Source of the DNA: Clostridium sp. CAG:575
Lineage (GTDB): Bacteria > Bacillota > Clostridia > TANB77 > CAG-508
NCBI GenBank assembly: GCA_000435535.1
Contig: FR884498.1
Coordinates: 1-8,180, forward strand
Length of the DNA stretch: 8,180 nt
Direction of reading: 5' to 3'
The notes beneath the pieces were generated by a model. It worked only from the letters and a program-made list of their open reading frames with translations, was not told the origin of the DNA and did no database searches. Within the stretch, counting starts at the first letter, position 1. Each line of letters opens with the position of its first letter. The position numbers and the translations under genes are program-made. Shown piece after piece: positions 1-7,046 of this stretch.

Positions 1-1539
1 AAAAAATTTAGTAATAAATATAAAATTGAAACAAAATATAATAATACTAAAATACGATTATATATAATGGTAAAGAAAGATATACAACTGAAATATGGAG
101 ATAAGATAGAGTTTATGGGAGAATACATTAGACCAGAAAAACGAAGAAACTACAAAGGATTCGATTACTCTAATTATCTTAAACAGTTAAAAATATATGG
201 AACAATGAAAATAACTAATGTAAAAGTAATAGAAGAAAGAAAAGCAAATCCAATTTTTCAAATTTCAAATGAAATCAAAACTAAAATTATTTCAAATACA
301 AAAGAGACATTAGATGAAGAGACATCTAGTATATTATTGGGATTGATATTAGGAAATAAAGATGATATTGATGAAAATATAGAAGAAAACTTTAGGAGTG
401 CAGGAATGGCACATATTTTAGCAGTATCTGGAATGCATGTAACATATGTAATTTTAGGTTTAAGTCTTATAATGAAAAAAATATTGGGGAAAAGAAGAAA
501 TTATATATTTTGTATATGTGTGTTAATAGTATATATGTTTATAACAAATTTTTCAGCTTCAGTAACAAGAGCAGGAATAATGGGAATTATCATGATTTTA
601 TCCAAAATATTTTATAGAAAAAATGATATTTATACTGCATTATCAATATCACTATTTATAATATTAATTTATAATCCTTTTTTAATTCAAAGTTTAGGAT
701 TATTATTATCATATGGTGGAGTAATAGGAATTATTATATTAAATAAGTCAATACTATCTATATTAAAAAATATTAAGATAAAAAATAAAAAATATAAATA
801 TTTTATAAAACCAAAAATACAAAACTCCTTAGACAAAATAAAAGAAATTATTTCAGTATCTATTTCTGTTCAAATATTTATATTTCCAATAGCTATATAT
901 AATTTAAATACATTTAATCCATATTTCTTTATATCAAATTTATTATTAAGTATAGTAATAGGTCCAATTATTATAATAGGATTTTTATTCATAATAGTTA
1001 TTTTAATAAATTATCAGATTACAAAATTGTTTATAGAACCAATAAAGATAGGAATAAAAATATTAATTTATATATCAAAAATAGGAAAATTACCATTTTC
1101 AAATATTTATATTCCAACATTAAGCTTATTTTCAATTTTTATATATTATTTTATTATAGTTATATTACTTGTTACATATAAGATATATTCGACTAAAAAA
1201 CCAAATATGACACAAATAAGAGCAAAGAATTTAATAGCATTAATAAAGTTTAAAATAAAAAATAACATAAAAAAAGTAAAAAATTTAATAATAATTATTT
1301 GTGTAGTAATAATAGTTATAAGTTTTATTCCTAGAAATTTAAAAATATATTTTATTGATGTGGGACAAGGAGATTCTACTTTAATTGTAACACCACATAA
1401 TAAAACTATTTTAATTGATGGAGGTGGAAGTGAAAATTCTGATTATGATATTGGACAAAATACTTTATTACCATATATTTTAGATAGAGGATATAACACT
1501 ATTGATACAATAATAATTAGTCATTTTGATAGTGACCAT

Positions 1540-1550
1540 GTGCGGTCGGA
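1540..1550 (+). other. First frameshift in comEC (net +2)
   Basis: After the codons for HFDSDHV the family expects Gly-Gly-Leu. Five bases (1543-1547, CGGTC) stand between the Val codon GTG and the Gly codon GGA at 1548, where one Gly codon would fit. Reading GGT-GGA would need removal of C1543 and C1547. Without that, frame 1 stops at the TAA at 1561, while frame 3 continues with LLYVMQEIYVKN, normal ComEC-like sequence. Confidence 0.85.
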
Positions 1551-1727
1551 TTGCTATATGTAATGCAAGAAATATATGTGAAAAATGTAATAATTGGTAA
1601 ACAGTATGAAAGCTGTAAAAATTATGAGAAGTTTAAAGACATAGTGGAAGATAAAAAAATAAATGTTATTACTGTAGAAGCGGGACAAAAAGTAGATATA
1701 GAAAAAAATTTATATTTTGAAATATTA

Positions 1728-1743
1728 TGGCCAAGCCGGAGAA
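1728..1743 (+). other. Second, frame-restoring frameshift in comEC (+1)
   Basis: The frame-3 segment runs to Trp-Pro-Ser (1728-1736), then reads CGG AGA AAA TAA and stops. Dropping C1737 gives Gly-Glu-Asn-Lys and joins smoothly to frame 1, which encodes the rest of the nuclease-like domain (NSLVCKLIY, then FTGDIEE). The +1 here and the +2 upstream sum to a whole codon, so both ends of the gene share one frame. Confidence 0.85.
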
Positions 1744-2317
1744 AATAAGATAAAAACAAATGCAATTAATAATAATTCTTTGGTATGCAAGTTAATATAT
1801 AAAAATTTTTCTATGTTATTTACAGGAGACATTGAAGAAGTGGCAGAAAAAGCAATTGTTTCTAAATATTTAAAAAATCACGACAATATAAATCAGACTT
1901 CAAATGTAAGTCTTAATTCTAAATCAGATATAAAAACAAAGTCAATATTAAATTCAACAGTTTTAAAAGTGGCACATCATGGTTCAAAAACATCATCTAC
2001 AAAAGATTTTTTAAATGCAGTAAATCCACAATATGCAATAATAGGAGTTGGTAAAAATAATAATTTTGGTCACCCAGCAGATATCACAATTCAAAATTTA
2101 GAGACTAAAAATATACGAATTTACAGAACTGACGAAATGGGGGAGATTACCATATTAACAAATGGAAATACAATAAAATTTGTAAAAACATTCTACTAAC
2201 TAGAACAGATTAAATTAATATATAGCAGTGTTGCTTGATTATTTTGTATATTTTACCAAAATTCGTAAATAATAGATAAAGATAAAAAGAGATTAATTCA
2301 GGGAGGAATAATTATTT

Positions 2318-2935
2318 ATGAAAAGAAATTGGTTAATAATTTTGATAGTTGCTATAGTAATAATAGGGATGGTTACTGCAATTTTTATATACAATAAAAA
2401 GACAAATGATAAAAATAGTAACATGGAAAGTACTATAAATAAAATATCAGAAAAAGTGACTGATGAATGTACAGAAGAGTGGCAAGAACTACAAGAACAA
2501 GCAAGCCAAAATGTATTGCAAACAAATTCAGATGAACCTAAAGCATCTCCAAATTGTATGGTTACATTACAGAAATATTATAAAAAATGTGAACATCTTA
2601 TAAATGAACATATAGATATTCCGAACAATTTAGTTAATAAGACAGAAGCAGAGATACAAAATAATTATGAAAATTGGCAAATGAAGGAATTTTCGCCTAC
2701 ACAGATTACATTGTATAGAGAGTATGACACTGAATGTGGGGAACATTATATTGTAAGAAATAAAGATGGAAAAATTGCAATATATAGAATAAATGAAAAC
2801 AATGAAGAAGAATTATATGAAGAGACTGAAATTGCTATTGATTATTTGACTGAAACTGATAAAGTCAATATTCAAAATGGAATTAGGGTTAATGGCAATG
2901 AAAATTTAAATCAGTTAATAGAAGATTTTGAATAA
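2318..2935 (+). CDS. Membrane-anchored BofC C-terminal-domain-like protein
   Basis: 205 residues. A short basic start (MKRNW) is followed by one hydrophobic segment at about residues 4-25, so it is probably anchored with its bulk outside the cytoplasm. Residues 30-80 are polar and likely flexible. Residues 84-203 resemble the BofC C-terminal fold: a Cys-containing strand (YYKKCEH), an LVNKTEAEI helix with NWQMKEFSPTQITLYRE, a second Cys (C140) before HYIVRNKDGKIAIYR, then an acidic ELYEETEIAIDYL segment and a final IEDFE. In Bacillus subtilis BofC restrains SpoIVB signalling in sporulation, but many clostridial proteins share only this domain and their role is unproven. A GGGAGG site (2301-2306) lies 11 bases before ATG. 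It follows comEC by 118 bases with no clear terminator between, so read-through is possible. The fold call comes from remembered sequence pattern. Confidence 0.72.
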   Translation: MKRNWLIILIVAIVIIGMVTAIFIYNKKTNDKNSNMESTINKISEKVTDECTEEWQELQEQASQNVLQTNSDEPKASPNCMVTLQKYYKKCEHLINEHIDIPNNLVNKTEAEIQNNYENWQMKEFSPTQITLYREYDTECGEHYIVRNKDGKIAIYRINENNEEELYEETEIAIDYLTETDKVNIQNGIRVNGNENLNQLIEDFE

Positions 2936-2985
2936 AAAACAAAAACAGACATAATGATTTCTGCAATAGAATATTTCTAGAATAT

Positions 2986-3030
2986 AAAAAAATTTATAGG
3001 CTATAAATGTTCATCTATAGCCTATAAATT
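2986..3030 (-). terminator. Rho-independent terminator of the clp-pgsA operon, possibly bidirectional
   Basis: A perfect 15-bp inverted repeat pairs 2991-3005 (AATTTATAGGCTATA) with 3016-3030 around a 10-base loop. Read on the minus strand the hairpin is followed by seven T (complement of A2986-A2992), the normal order for a terminator ending pgsA. On the plus strand the T-run is poor, so stopping of the upstream convergent gene is less certain. Confidence 0.85.
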
Positions 3031-3038
3031 AACATGTT

Positions 3039-3638
3039 CTATTTCTTTTTTCTCGTACTTTTTATAACTACTTTTTGAGTTTCTTTATTCAAATCGCTTT
3101 TATCAATAAAACCATCTTGATATAAACATTTTATATACATAACAAGAGCAAATAGAGTCATCACAATTGCTACACAATATAACACCATATCTAAATTAAC
3201 CCAAAATCCAGTTAATTCAAATTGTCTTGTTATTAAAGAAATAACAATTGCTAAATAAAATAATACAGTAGCTAGTTTTCCATACCATTTACTATAAACT
3301 ACAACATCTTTACCATATAAGAAAGAAGCTCCAATTACCATAATAAACTCTTTTAACATAACAATAACTAAAATCCAAATTGGAATAATTTTTACAATAA
3401 CAAGAGAAGCTAATACAGAAATTTGTGTTAGTTTGTCTGCTAAAGGATCCATTAATTTTCCAAAATTAGAAATTAAATTAAATTTTCTAGCTATAAAGCC
3501 ATCTAAAATATCAGTAATTCCAGATATAGTGAAAAATATAAATGCTGAAAGATAATCTCCAATAAAAATATAATACAAAATAACTGGTATAAATAAAAAT
3601 CTTAATATTGTTAAAATATTTGGTACATGTTTAAACAT
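3039..3638 (-). CDS. pgsA: CDP-diacylglycerol--glycerol-3-phosphate 3-phosphatidyltransferase
   Basis: PgsA condenses CDP-diacylglycerol with glycerol 3-phosphate to give phosphatidylglycerol phosphate, the committed step to phosphatidylglycerol and cardiolipin, in the cytoplasmic membrane. The complete CDP-alcohol phosphatidyltransferase signature DxxDGxxAR(x8)GxxxDxxxD is at residues 43-68 (D43, D46, G47, A50, R51, G60, D64, D68). The N-terminus VPNILTILRFLFIP is typical of PgsA, and several hydrophobic segments follow. The 199 residues are near the usual 180-200; the extra is a Lys-rich tail (STRKKK). AAGGAG lies 6 bases before the ATG. The gene starts 18 bases after the Clp ATPase stop on the same strand, so the two are very probably co-transcribed. 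CDP-alcohol family certain; PgsA is the best subfamily choice by length and motif context. Confidence 0.93.
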   Translation of the reverse strand: MFKHVPNILTILRFLFIPVILYYIFIGDYLSAFIFFTISGITDILDGFIARKFNLISNFGKLMDPLADKLTQISVLASLVIVKIIPIWILVIVMLKEFIMVIGASFLYGKDVVVYSKWYGKLATVLFYLAIVISLITRQFELTGFWVNLDMVLYCVAIVMTLFALVMYIKCLYQDGFIDKSDLNKETQKVVIKSTRKKK

Positions 3639-3656
3639 AGTTTGCTCCTTAAATAC

Positions 3657-6053
3657 TTATTTTATTTCAAAAATTAAATTATCATTTTTACAATCAACTA
3701 CAATTGTTTGACCATTAACTAATTCACTTCTTAATATTTTTTCAGATATTTCATCATCAATATATCTTTGGATAGCTCTTCTTAAAGGTCTTGCGCCAAA
3801 TTTTATATTTGTCCCTTTATCTAAAATATATTGTTTTGCAGGCTCAGAAATTTCAAAAGAAATATCTTTTTCTTTTAGAGCCTTAATTGTATCTTTTAAC
3901 ATTAAATCTACAATCTGAAGTAATTGTTCTTTTTGTAATGGATCAAATACTATAATTTCATCAATTCTATTTAAAAACTCTGGTCTAAATACATCTTTTA
4001 AGCTATCTTCAATTTTACTTTTGTCAACAGTTTGTTTGCCAAAACCAATTGAATTATTATTTAAATTAGAACCAGCATTTGATGTCATAATAATTATTGT
4101 ATTTGCAAAGCTAACTGTATTTCCTTGTGAGTCTGTAAGCTTTCCATCATCTAATACTTGTAATAAAATATTAAATACATCAGGATGAGCTTTTTCAATT
4201 TCATCTAAAAGAATAATTGAATAAGGTTTTCTTTTAACTTTCTCTGTTAATTGACCGGCATCATCATATCCTACATACCCTGGAGGTGCACCGATTAATT
4301 TTGCAGTAGAATGACTTTCCATATATTCTGACATATCAACTCTAATAATAGAATCTTCTGAACCGAACATTTCATAAGCCAAAGACTTTGCAAGTTCTGT
4401 TTTACCAACACCAGTTGGACCAACAAATATAAAAGAAGGTGGTCTTTTTTCGTTTTGAAGTCCTGCACGATTTCTTCTAATTGCTCTTGCAACACTACTT
4501 ACAGCTTGTTCTTGGCCAATAATTCTTTTATGAAGATTTGTTTCTAAGTTTAATAATTTTTGTGTTTCTGCTTCTGTTATTTTTTTAACAGGAATTTTTG
4601 TCCAACTTTCAATTACTGTTGCAATATCTTGAACTGTAAGATTTTTTAATTTTATTTTTTTATTTAATGAGTCAATCTCTTCTATAAGTTGGCATTCCTT
4701 TGTTTTTAAATCAGCAACTTTTTGAAAATCTTCTGTAGTATCAGCTTGTTCAACTTCTTCTTTTTGAGATTGAACATCTGCTAAATCTCTTTTTAATACT
4801 TCTAATCTGTATAAATCTTTGTTTTCTAAGTTTATTCTTGAACAAGCTTCATCTAATATATCAATTGCTTTATCTGGTAAAAATCTATCATGTATATATT
4901 TTTCTGACATAATTACAGCTTGTTTAATTACATCAGTTGAAATTTTTACTTTATGATATTCTTCATAATATTTTTTAATACCTTCCAATATTCCAATTGA
5001 CTCTTCAATATTTGGCTCTTCAACAATAACTTGTTGAAATCTTCTTTCTAATGCAGAATCTTTTTCTATATATTTTCTATATTCTTTTAATGTTGTTGTA
5101 CCAATTAATTGAATATCTCCATTAGATAAAGAAGGCTTAAGAATATTAGCAGCATTCATAGAATGTTCACCATCTCCAGCCCCTATAATATTGTGAATTT
5201 CATCAATTACTAATATTATATTACCACATTGTTTACATTCATCTATAATGCCTTTCATTCTTGATTCAAATTGACCTCTAAATTGTGTTCCGGCAATAAC
5301 TGATGTCATATCTAAAAGATAAACTTCTTTTCCTAATAATTTAGCTGGTACATTTTGATTTGCAATTTTAATAGCCAAACCTTGAGCAATTGCTGTTTTA
5401 CCAACACCTGGTTCACCAATTAAACAAGGGTTGTTTTTTGAACGTCTATTTAAAATTTGTATTATTCTTTGAATTTCTTTATCTCTTCCTATAACCAAAT
5501 CTAATTGACCATCTTTTGCTTTATTTGTAAGGTTAGTTCCATAAGTATCTAAATATTTTTTCTTTTTATTTTTATTTTCTGTTTTTTTATTATCGTTTTT
5601 TGTTGATTTACTTGTAGTAGAAGATTGCTCTTTAGTAGAGTCTTCATTCTTAGGGTGAAACATATTAGAAAAGATTGAACCAAGTGGAATAGCTGCAGCT
5701 GCAAATTTTGGCTTTTCTTCATCAAATTCATCTGAATCATCATCCTCATCTTCTCTAATATCTTTAATTGTAATAGCCCCTTCTATATCTTCTAAGTTAT
5801 TTAAATCTAAATTTTGAGCTAAATCTTTAAAAATAGATTCAAATTGTTTATTCATATCTCCTAAATTGATTTTATCTTTAGATAAGATATCTTGTTGTTT
5901 AGCTAATACTTCTGTTGCATCAATACCTTTCTTTTTTGCACAATCATAGCATAAACCCTGCATTGTGCTTTTTCCATTTTCTATTTTATCATAAAAAAGT
6001 ATAGCTGGATTTTTATTACATTCTGAACATATCATAACTTTTAAATTCCTCAT
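3657..6053 (-). CDS. clpE: Clp/Hsp100 AAA+ ATPase with N-terminal zinc finger (ClpE-like)
   Basis: A class I Clp unfoldase of 798 residues. N-terminal zinc finger C9-x2-C12 ... C35-x2-C38 replaces the paired Clp_N repeats of ClpC. An acidic stretch (101-113) and a Lys/Asn/Ser-rich linker (about 137-166) follow. AAA-1 has Walker A GEPGVGKT (213-220), Walker B IDE (283-285) and arginine pair R337/R338; its pore loop reads GTQFRG (F258). A UVR-like coiled middle segment lies near 440-470. AAA-2 has GPTGVGKT (545-552), LDE (616-618), pore loop GYVGY (592-596) and sensor-2 GARPLRR (753-759). IGF at 669-671 matches a ClpP-docking tripeptide, so it probably feeds ClpP. Bacillus subtilis ClpE is about 700 residues; the long linker explains much of the extra. 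The first ATG has only a weak GAAGAA site; Met7 (6035) is an alternative start, preceded by GAGG. Confidence 0.9.
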   Translation of the reverse strand: MRNLKVMICSECNKNPAILFYDKIENGKSTMQGLCYDCAKKKGIDATEVLAKQQDILSKDKINLGDMNKQFESIFKDLAQNLDLNNLEDIEGAITIKDIREDEDDDSDEFDEEKPKFAAAAIPLGSIFSNMFHPKNEDSTKEQSSTTSKSTKNDNKKTENKNKKKKYLDTYGTNLTNKAKDGQLDLVIGRDKEIQRIIQILNRRSKNNPCLIGEPGVGKTAIAQGLAIKIANQNVPAKLLGKEVYLLDMTSVIAGTQFRGQFESRMKGIIDECKQCGNIILVIDEIHNIIGAGDGEHSMNAANILKPSLSNGDIQLIGTTTLKEYRKYIEKDSALERRFQQVIVEEPNIEESIGILEGIKKYYEEYHKVKISTDVIKQAVIMSEKYIHDRFLPDKAIDILDEACSRINLENKDLYRLEVLKRDLADVQSQKEEVEQADTTEDFQKVADLKTKECQLIEEIDSLNKKIKLKNLTVQDIATVIESWTKIPVKKITEAETQKLLNLETNLHKRIIGQEQAVSSVARAIRRNRAGLQNEKRPPSFIFVGPTGVGKTELAKSLAYEMFGSEDSIIRVDMSEYMESHSTAKLIGAPPGYVGYDDAGQLTEKVKRKPYSIILLDEIEKAHPDVFNILLQVLDDGKLTDSQGNTVSFANTIIIMTSNAGSNLNNNSIGFGKQTVDKSKIEDSLKDVFRPEFLNRIDEIIVFDPLQKEQLLQIVDLMLKDTIKALKEKDISFEISEPAKQYILDKGTNIKFGARPLRRAIQRYIDDEISEKILRSELVNGQTIVVDCKNDNLIFEIK

Positions 6054-6078
6054 TTCTTCATATAAATTAATATGATAT

Positions 6079-6107
6079 ATAATAACTCAAAAGTTCAAAT
6101 TAGTCAA
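6079..6107 (-). promoter_or_regulatory. Promoter for the clp-pgsA operon
   Basis: On the minus strand TTGACT (complement of 6102-6107) is separated by 17 bases from TATTAT (complement of 6079-6084), a good sigma-A-type promoter about 26 bases before the first Clp ATG. The spacer and -35 contain three TCAAA-type direct repeats on the plus strand (ACTCAAA 6085-6091, GTTCAAA 6093-6099, AGTCAAG 6102-6108), loosely like CtsR half-sites but spaced 8-9 bases rather than the usual 10. Confidence 0.72.
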
Positions 6108-6143
6108 GTGAAATAAATGACAATTTACATAATTTGACTTTTG
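6088..6143. promoter_or_regulatory. Imperfect dyad shared by two divergent promoters, candidate operator
   Basis: CAAAAGTTCAAATT (6088-6101) is matched on the opposite strand by the complement of AATTTGACTTTTG (6131-6143), differing by one inserted T. The arms are 29 bases apart. The left arm lies in the spacer of the minus-strand promoter and the right arm covers the -35 of the plus-strand promoter, so a dimeric repressor bound to both could control both genes. No regulator is identified; partly the symmetry comes from both promoters sharing TTGACT. Confidence 0.4.
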
Positions 6144-6162
6144 GCGATAATTATAGTAAAAT
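6134..6162 (+). promoter_or_regulatory. Promoter for the 102-aa / HTH / 102-aa cassette
   Basis: TTGACT (6134-6139), a 17-base spacer, then TAAAAT (6157-6162): close to sigma-A consensus. Transcription would start near 6169, giving a leader of roughly 48 bases before the ATG at 6217. Confidence 0.72.
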
Positions 6163-6192
6163 AGAAGTATATAGTTGTAGGAAATAAGCAGC

Positions 6193-6212
6193 GCCCAGTA
6201 AGGGCAAGGAGG
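6193..6212 (+). promoter_or_regulatory. Small GC hairpin beside a strong ribosome binding site
   Basis: GCCC (6193-6196), loop AGTAA, GGGC (6202-6205) is a 4-bp stem that ends one base before AGGAGG (6207-6212), which sits 4 bases before the ATG of the next gene. In such an AT-rich leader this GC cluster stands out. It is too short to call a riboswitch. Confidence 0.4.
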
Positions 6213-6216
6213 AAAT

Positions 6217-6525
6217 ATGAAGAACTTTGAAGAAATTTACAGTCAGTTACTTAGACAATTCAAAGAATGCCAAAAACAACCATCATACTTTGACATAATT
6301 GAAATTGCACGGCGCATAACTGATAATTTTAAGAATGGAGGAAAAACAAAACCATCGCCTGAGGTTTTAGTGCATTATTGCACAGATGTTAGTGAAGTAG
6401 AAAAAATACGTAAATGGTCAAAAATTGAATGTGAAGAAATGAAATATAACAATATGGAATTTTACATTTTTAGTAATTTGACAAACAATAAGGTAGATAT
6501 CATGTATTACCCAGTAGCACTTTAA
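6217..6525 (+). CDS. Uncharacterised 102-residue protein, first of a paralogous pair
   Basis: I do not recognise a family. The protein is soluble-looking with no signal peptide or membrane segment. The N-terminal half looks helical (FEEIYSQLLRQFK, then IIEIARRIT at 27-35); the C-terminal third looks like strands around NNMEFYIFSN (78-87) and KVDIMYY. It aligns with the protein encoded at 6685-6993: same length, 15 identities in the first 50 positions without gaps (including F4, E5, Q10, F15, K16, E29, A31-R32, I34-T35), and a shared YNxMEFYI block near the end with a two-residue offset. AGGAGG lies 4 bases before ATG and a good promoter lies upstream. It is the first gene of a three-gene unit, 17 bases before the helix-turn-helix gene. 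The protein is clearly expressed-looking; its function is unknown. Confidence 0.85.
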   Translation: MKNFEEIYSQLLRQFKECQKQPSYFDIIEIARRITDNFKNGGKTKPSPEVLVHYCTDVSEVEKIRKWSKIECEEMKYNNMEFYIFSNLTNNKVDIMYYPVAL

Positions 6526-6542
6526 GGCAGGAGGACATCAAA

Positions 6543-6671
6543 ATGAAAAAATCAGAATCGAGATATTATGCAATTGCAGATGAATTGGGAGTATCAAGAA
6601 CAACAATTCAAAGAGATATTCAATATATGAGAAATGATTTGGCAAAATATGGATTAAAAGAAAGAAGATAG
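6543..6671 (+). CDS. Minimal 42-residue helix-turn-helix protein
   Basis: The ORF reads MKKSESRYYAIADELG, then VSRTTIQRDIQYMRNDLAKY and GLKERR. Residues 9-31 fit a DeoR/HTH_11-like helix-turn-helix: helix YAIADELG, turn VSR, recognition helix TTIQRDIQYM. Nothing follows except a short basic tail, so there is no effector or dimerisation domain as in full-length regulators. AGGAGG (6529-6534) is 8 bases before the ATG, a strong and well-placed site. It lies 17 bases after the stop of the first 102-residue gene and 13 before the start of the second, so all three are one transcript. It may bind DNA as an oligomer, act with a flanking protein, or be a relic of a longer regulator, though the fine ribosome site argues against a relic. 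No DNA target is known. Confidence 0.78.
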   Translation: MKKSESRYYAIADELGVSRTTIQRDIQYMRNDLAKYGLKERR

Positions 6672-6684
6672 CGAGGGAAAAATA

Positions 6685-6993
6685 ATGACAGATTTTGAAC
6701 AGGTTTTTTATCAGGTATTTGACTATTTCAAAGGCGACGAGAAAAGTTTTTCACATTTAAGTATGGTGGAATTAGCGAGACAAATAACAATTAATCTACC
6801 TAAAGTAGTAACACAAGACAGTGAACCCAAAATTATTTTCTACCCATGGAAAGAAAATAAAACATTTGAAAAGGTAAAAGAAAAAGTAAAAATTTTTGAA
6901 AGGTGTGACTTTGGAACTTATAATGGAATGGAGTTCTACATAGTGAGTGACTGTACTAAAAAAAGAATAAAACTATATTTCCATGCAGCATAA
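6685..6993 (+). CDS. Uncharacterised 102-residue protein, second of a paralogous pair
   Basis: Family not recognised. It matches the protein at 6217-6525 in length and layout: helical N-terminal half (FEQVFYQVFDYFK; VELARQIT at 28-35), then a charged EKVKEKVKIFE segment and a YNGMEFYIVSD block (79-89). About 30 percent identity over the first 50 residues suggests an old tandem duplication split by the helix-turn-helix gene, or parallel capture of two relatives. No signal peptide, membrane segment or metal motif is visible. GAGGG (6673-6677) is 7 bases before the ATG and lies just after the preceding stop. The gene ends in three consecutive in-frame stops (TAA TGA TAA, 6991-6999), then a strong terminator. 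Function unknown. Confidence 0.85.
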   Translation: MTDFEQVFYQVFDYFKGDEKSFSHLSMVELARQITINLPKVVTQDSEPKIIFYPWKENKTFEKVKEKVKIFERCDFGTYNGMEFYIVSDCTKKRIKLYFHAA

Positions 6994-7000
6994 TGATAAG

Positions 7001-7046
7001 AAAAAATATATTGAACTTAAAAATTTAGGTTCAATATATTTTTTTC
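7001..7046 (+). terminator. Strong terminator ending the cassette
   Basis: A perfect 16-bp stem pairs 7001-7016 (AAAAAATATATTGAAC) with 7029-7044, with further A-T pairs possible inside the 12-base loop. The right arm ends in a run of T to 7045. The A-rich left arm means it could also work on the minus strand. It begins 7 bases after the cassette's first stop codon. Confidence 0.92.

Larger units (their letters stand above)
1..2199 (+). pseudogene. comEC: comEC/rec2 DNA-uptake channel, 5'-truncated by window edge and twice frameshifted
   Basis: ComEC forms the inner-membrane channel that passes single-stranded DNA during natural transformation. The frame is open from base 1, with 22 codons before the first ATG at 67, so that ATG is internal and the true start lies upstream. 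Visible in order: the end of the N-terminal soluble (DUF4131-type) domain; the Competence domain with HILAVSGMHV near 410-440 and a later LLLSYGG motif; many hydrophobic segments to about 1330; then a metallo-beta-lactamase-like domain with DVGQGDS (1357-1377), HFDSDH (1522-1539), FTGDIEE (about 1818-1838) and AHHGS (1972-1986). Frame 1 is lost after HFDSDHV, continues as good ComEC sequence in frame 3, and returns to frame 1 after LWPS. Removing three bases would give about 731 codons, near family length. Either a recent inactivation or a sequence error. Family call is secure; functionality is not. Confidence 0.9.

Noticed and set aside
67..69. ATG at 67 as the true start of comEC
   Set aside because: The frame is open to base 1, the upstream codons fit the N-terminal domain, and there is no ribosome site before 67.
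1551..2199. Two separate small genes after comEC (1551-1748 and 1717-2199)
   Set aside because: Both translate to consecutive pieces of the ComEC nuclease-like domain, overlap each other and lack ribosome sites; they are fragments made by the frameshifts.
2200..2317. Promoter for the BofC-like gene, for example TTGTAT with TAAATA
   Set aside because: Only weak matches in an AT-rich spacer where such matches arise by chance; no forespore sigma-factor consensus was clear.
4295..5749. Two 66-residue minus-strand ORFs (4295-4495, 5549-5749) inside the Clp gene
   Set aside because: Same strand but another frame within well-conserved AAA+ and linker codons; low-complexity Leu/Gln/Lys composition typical of frame shadows.
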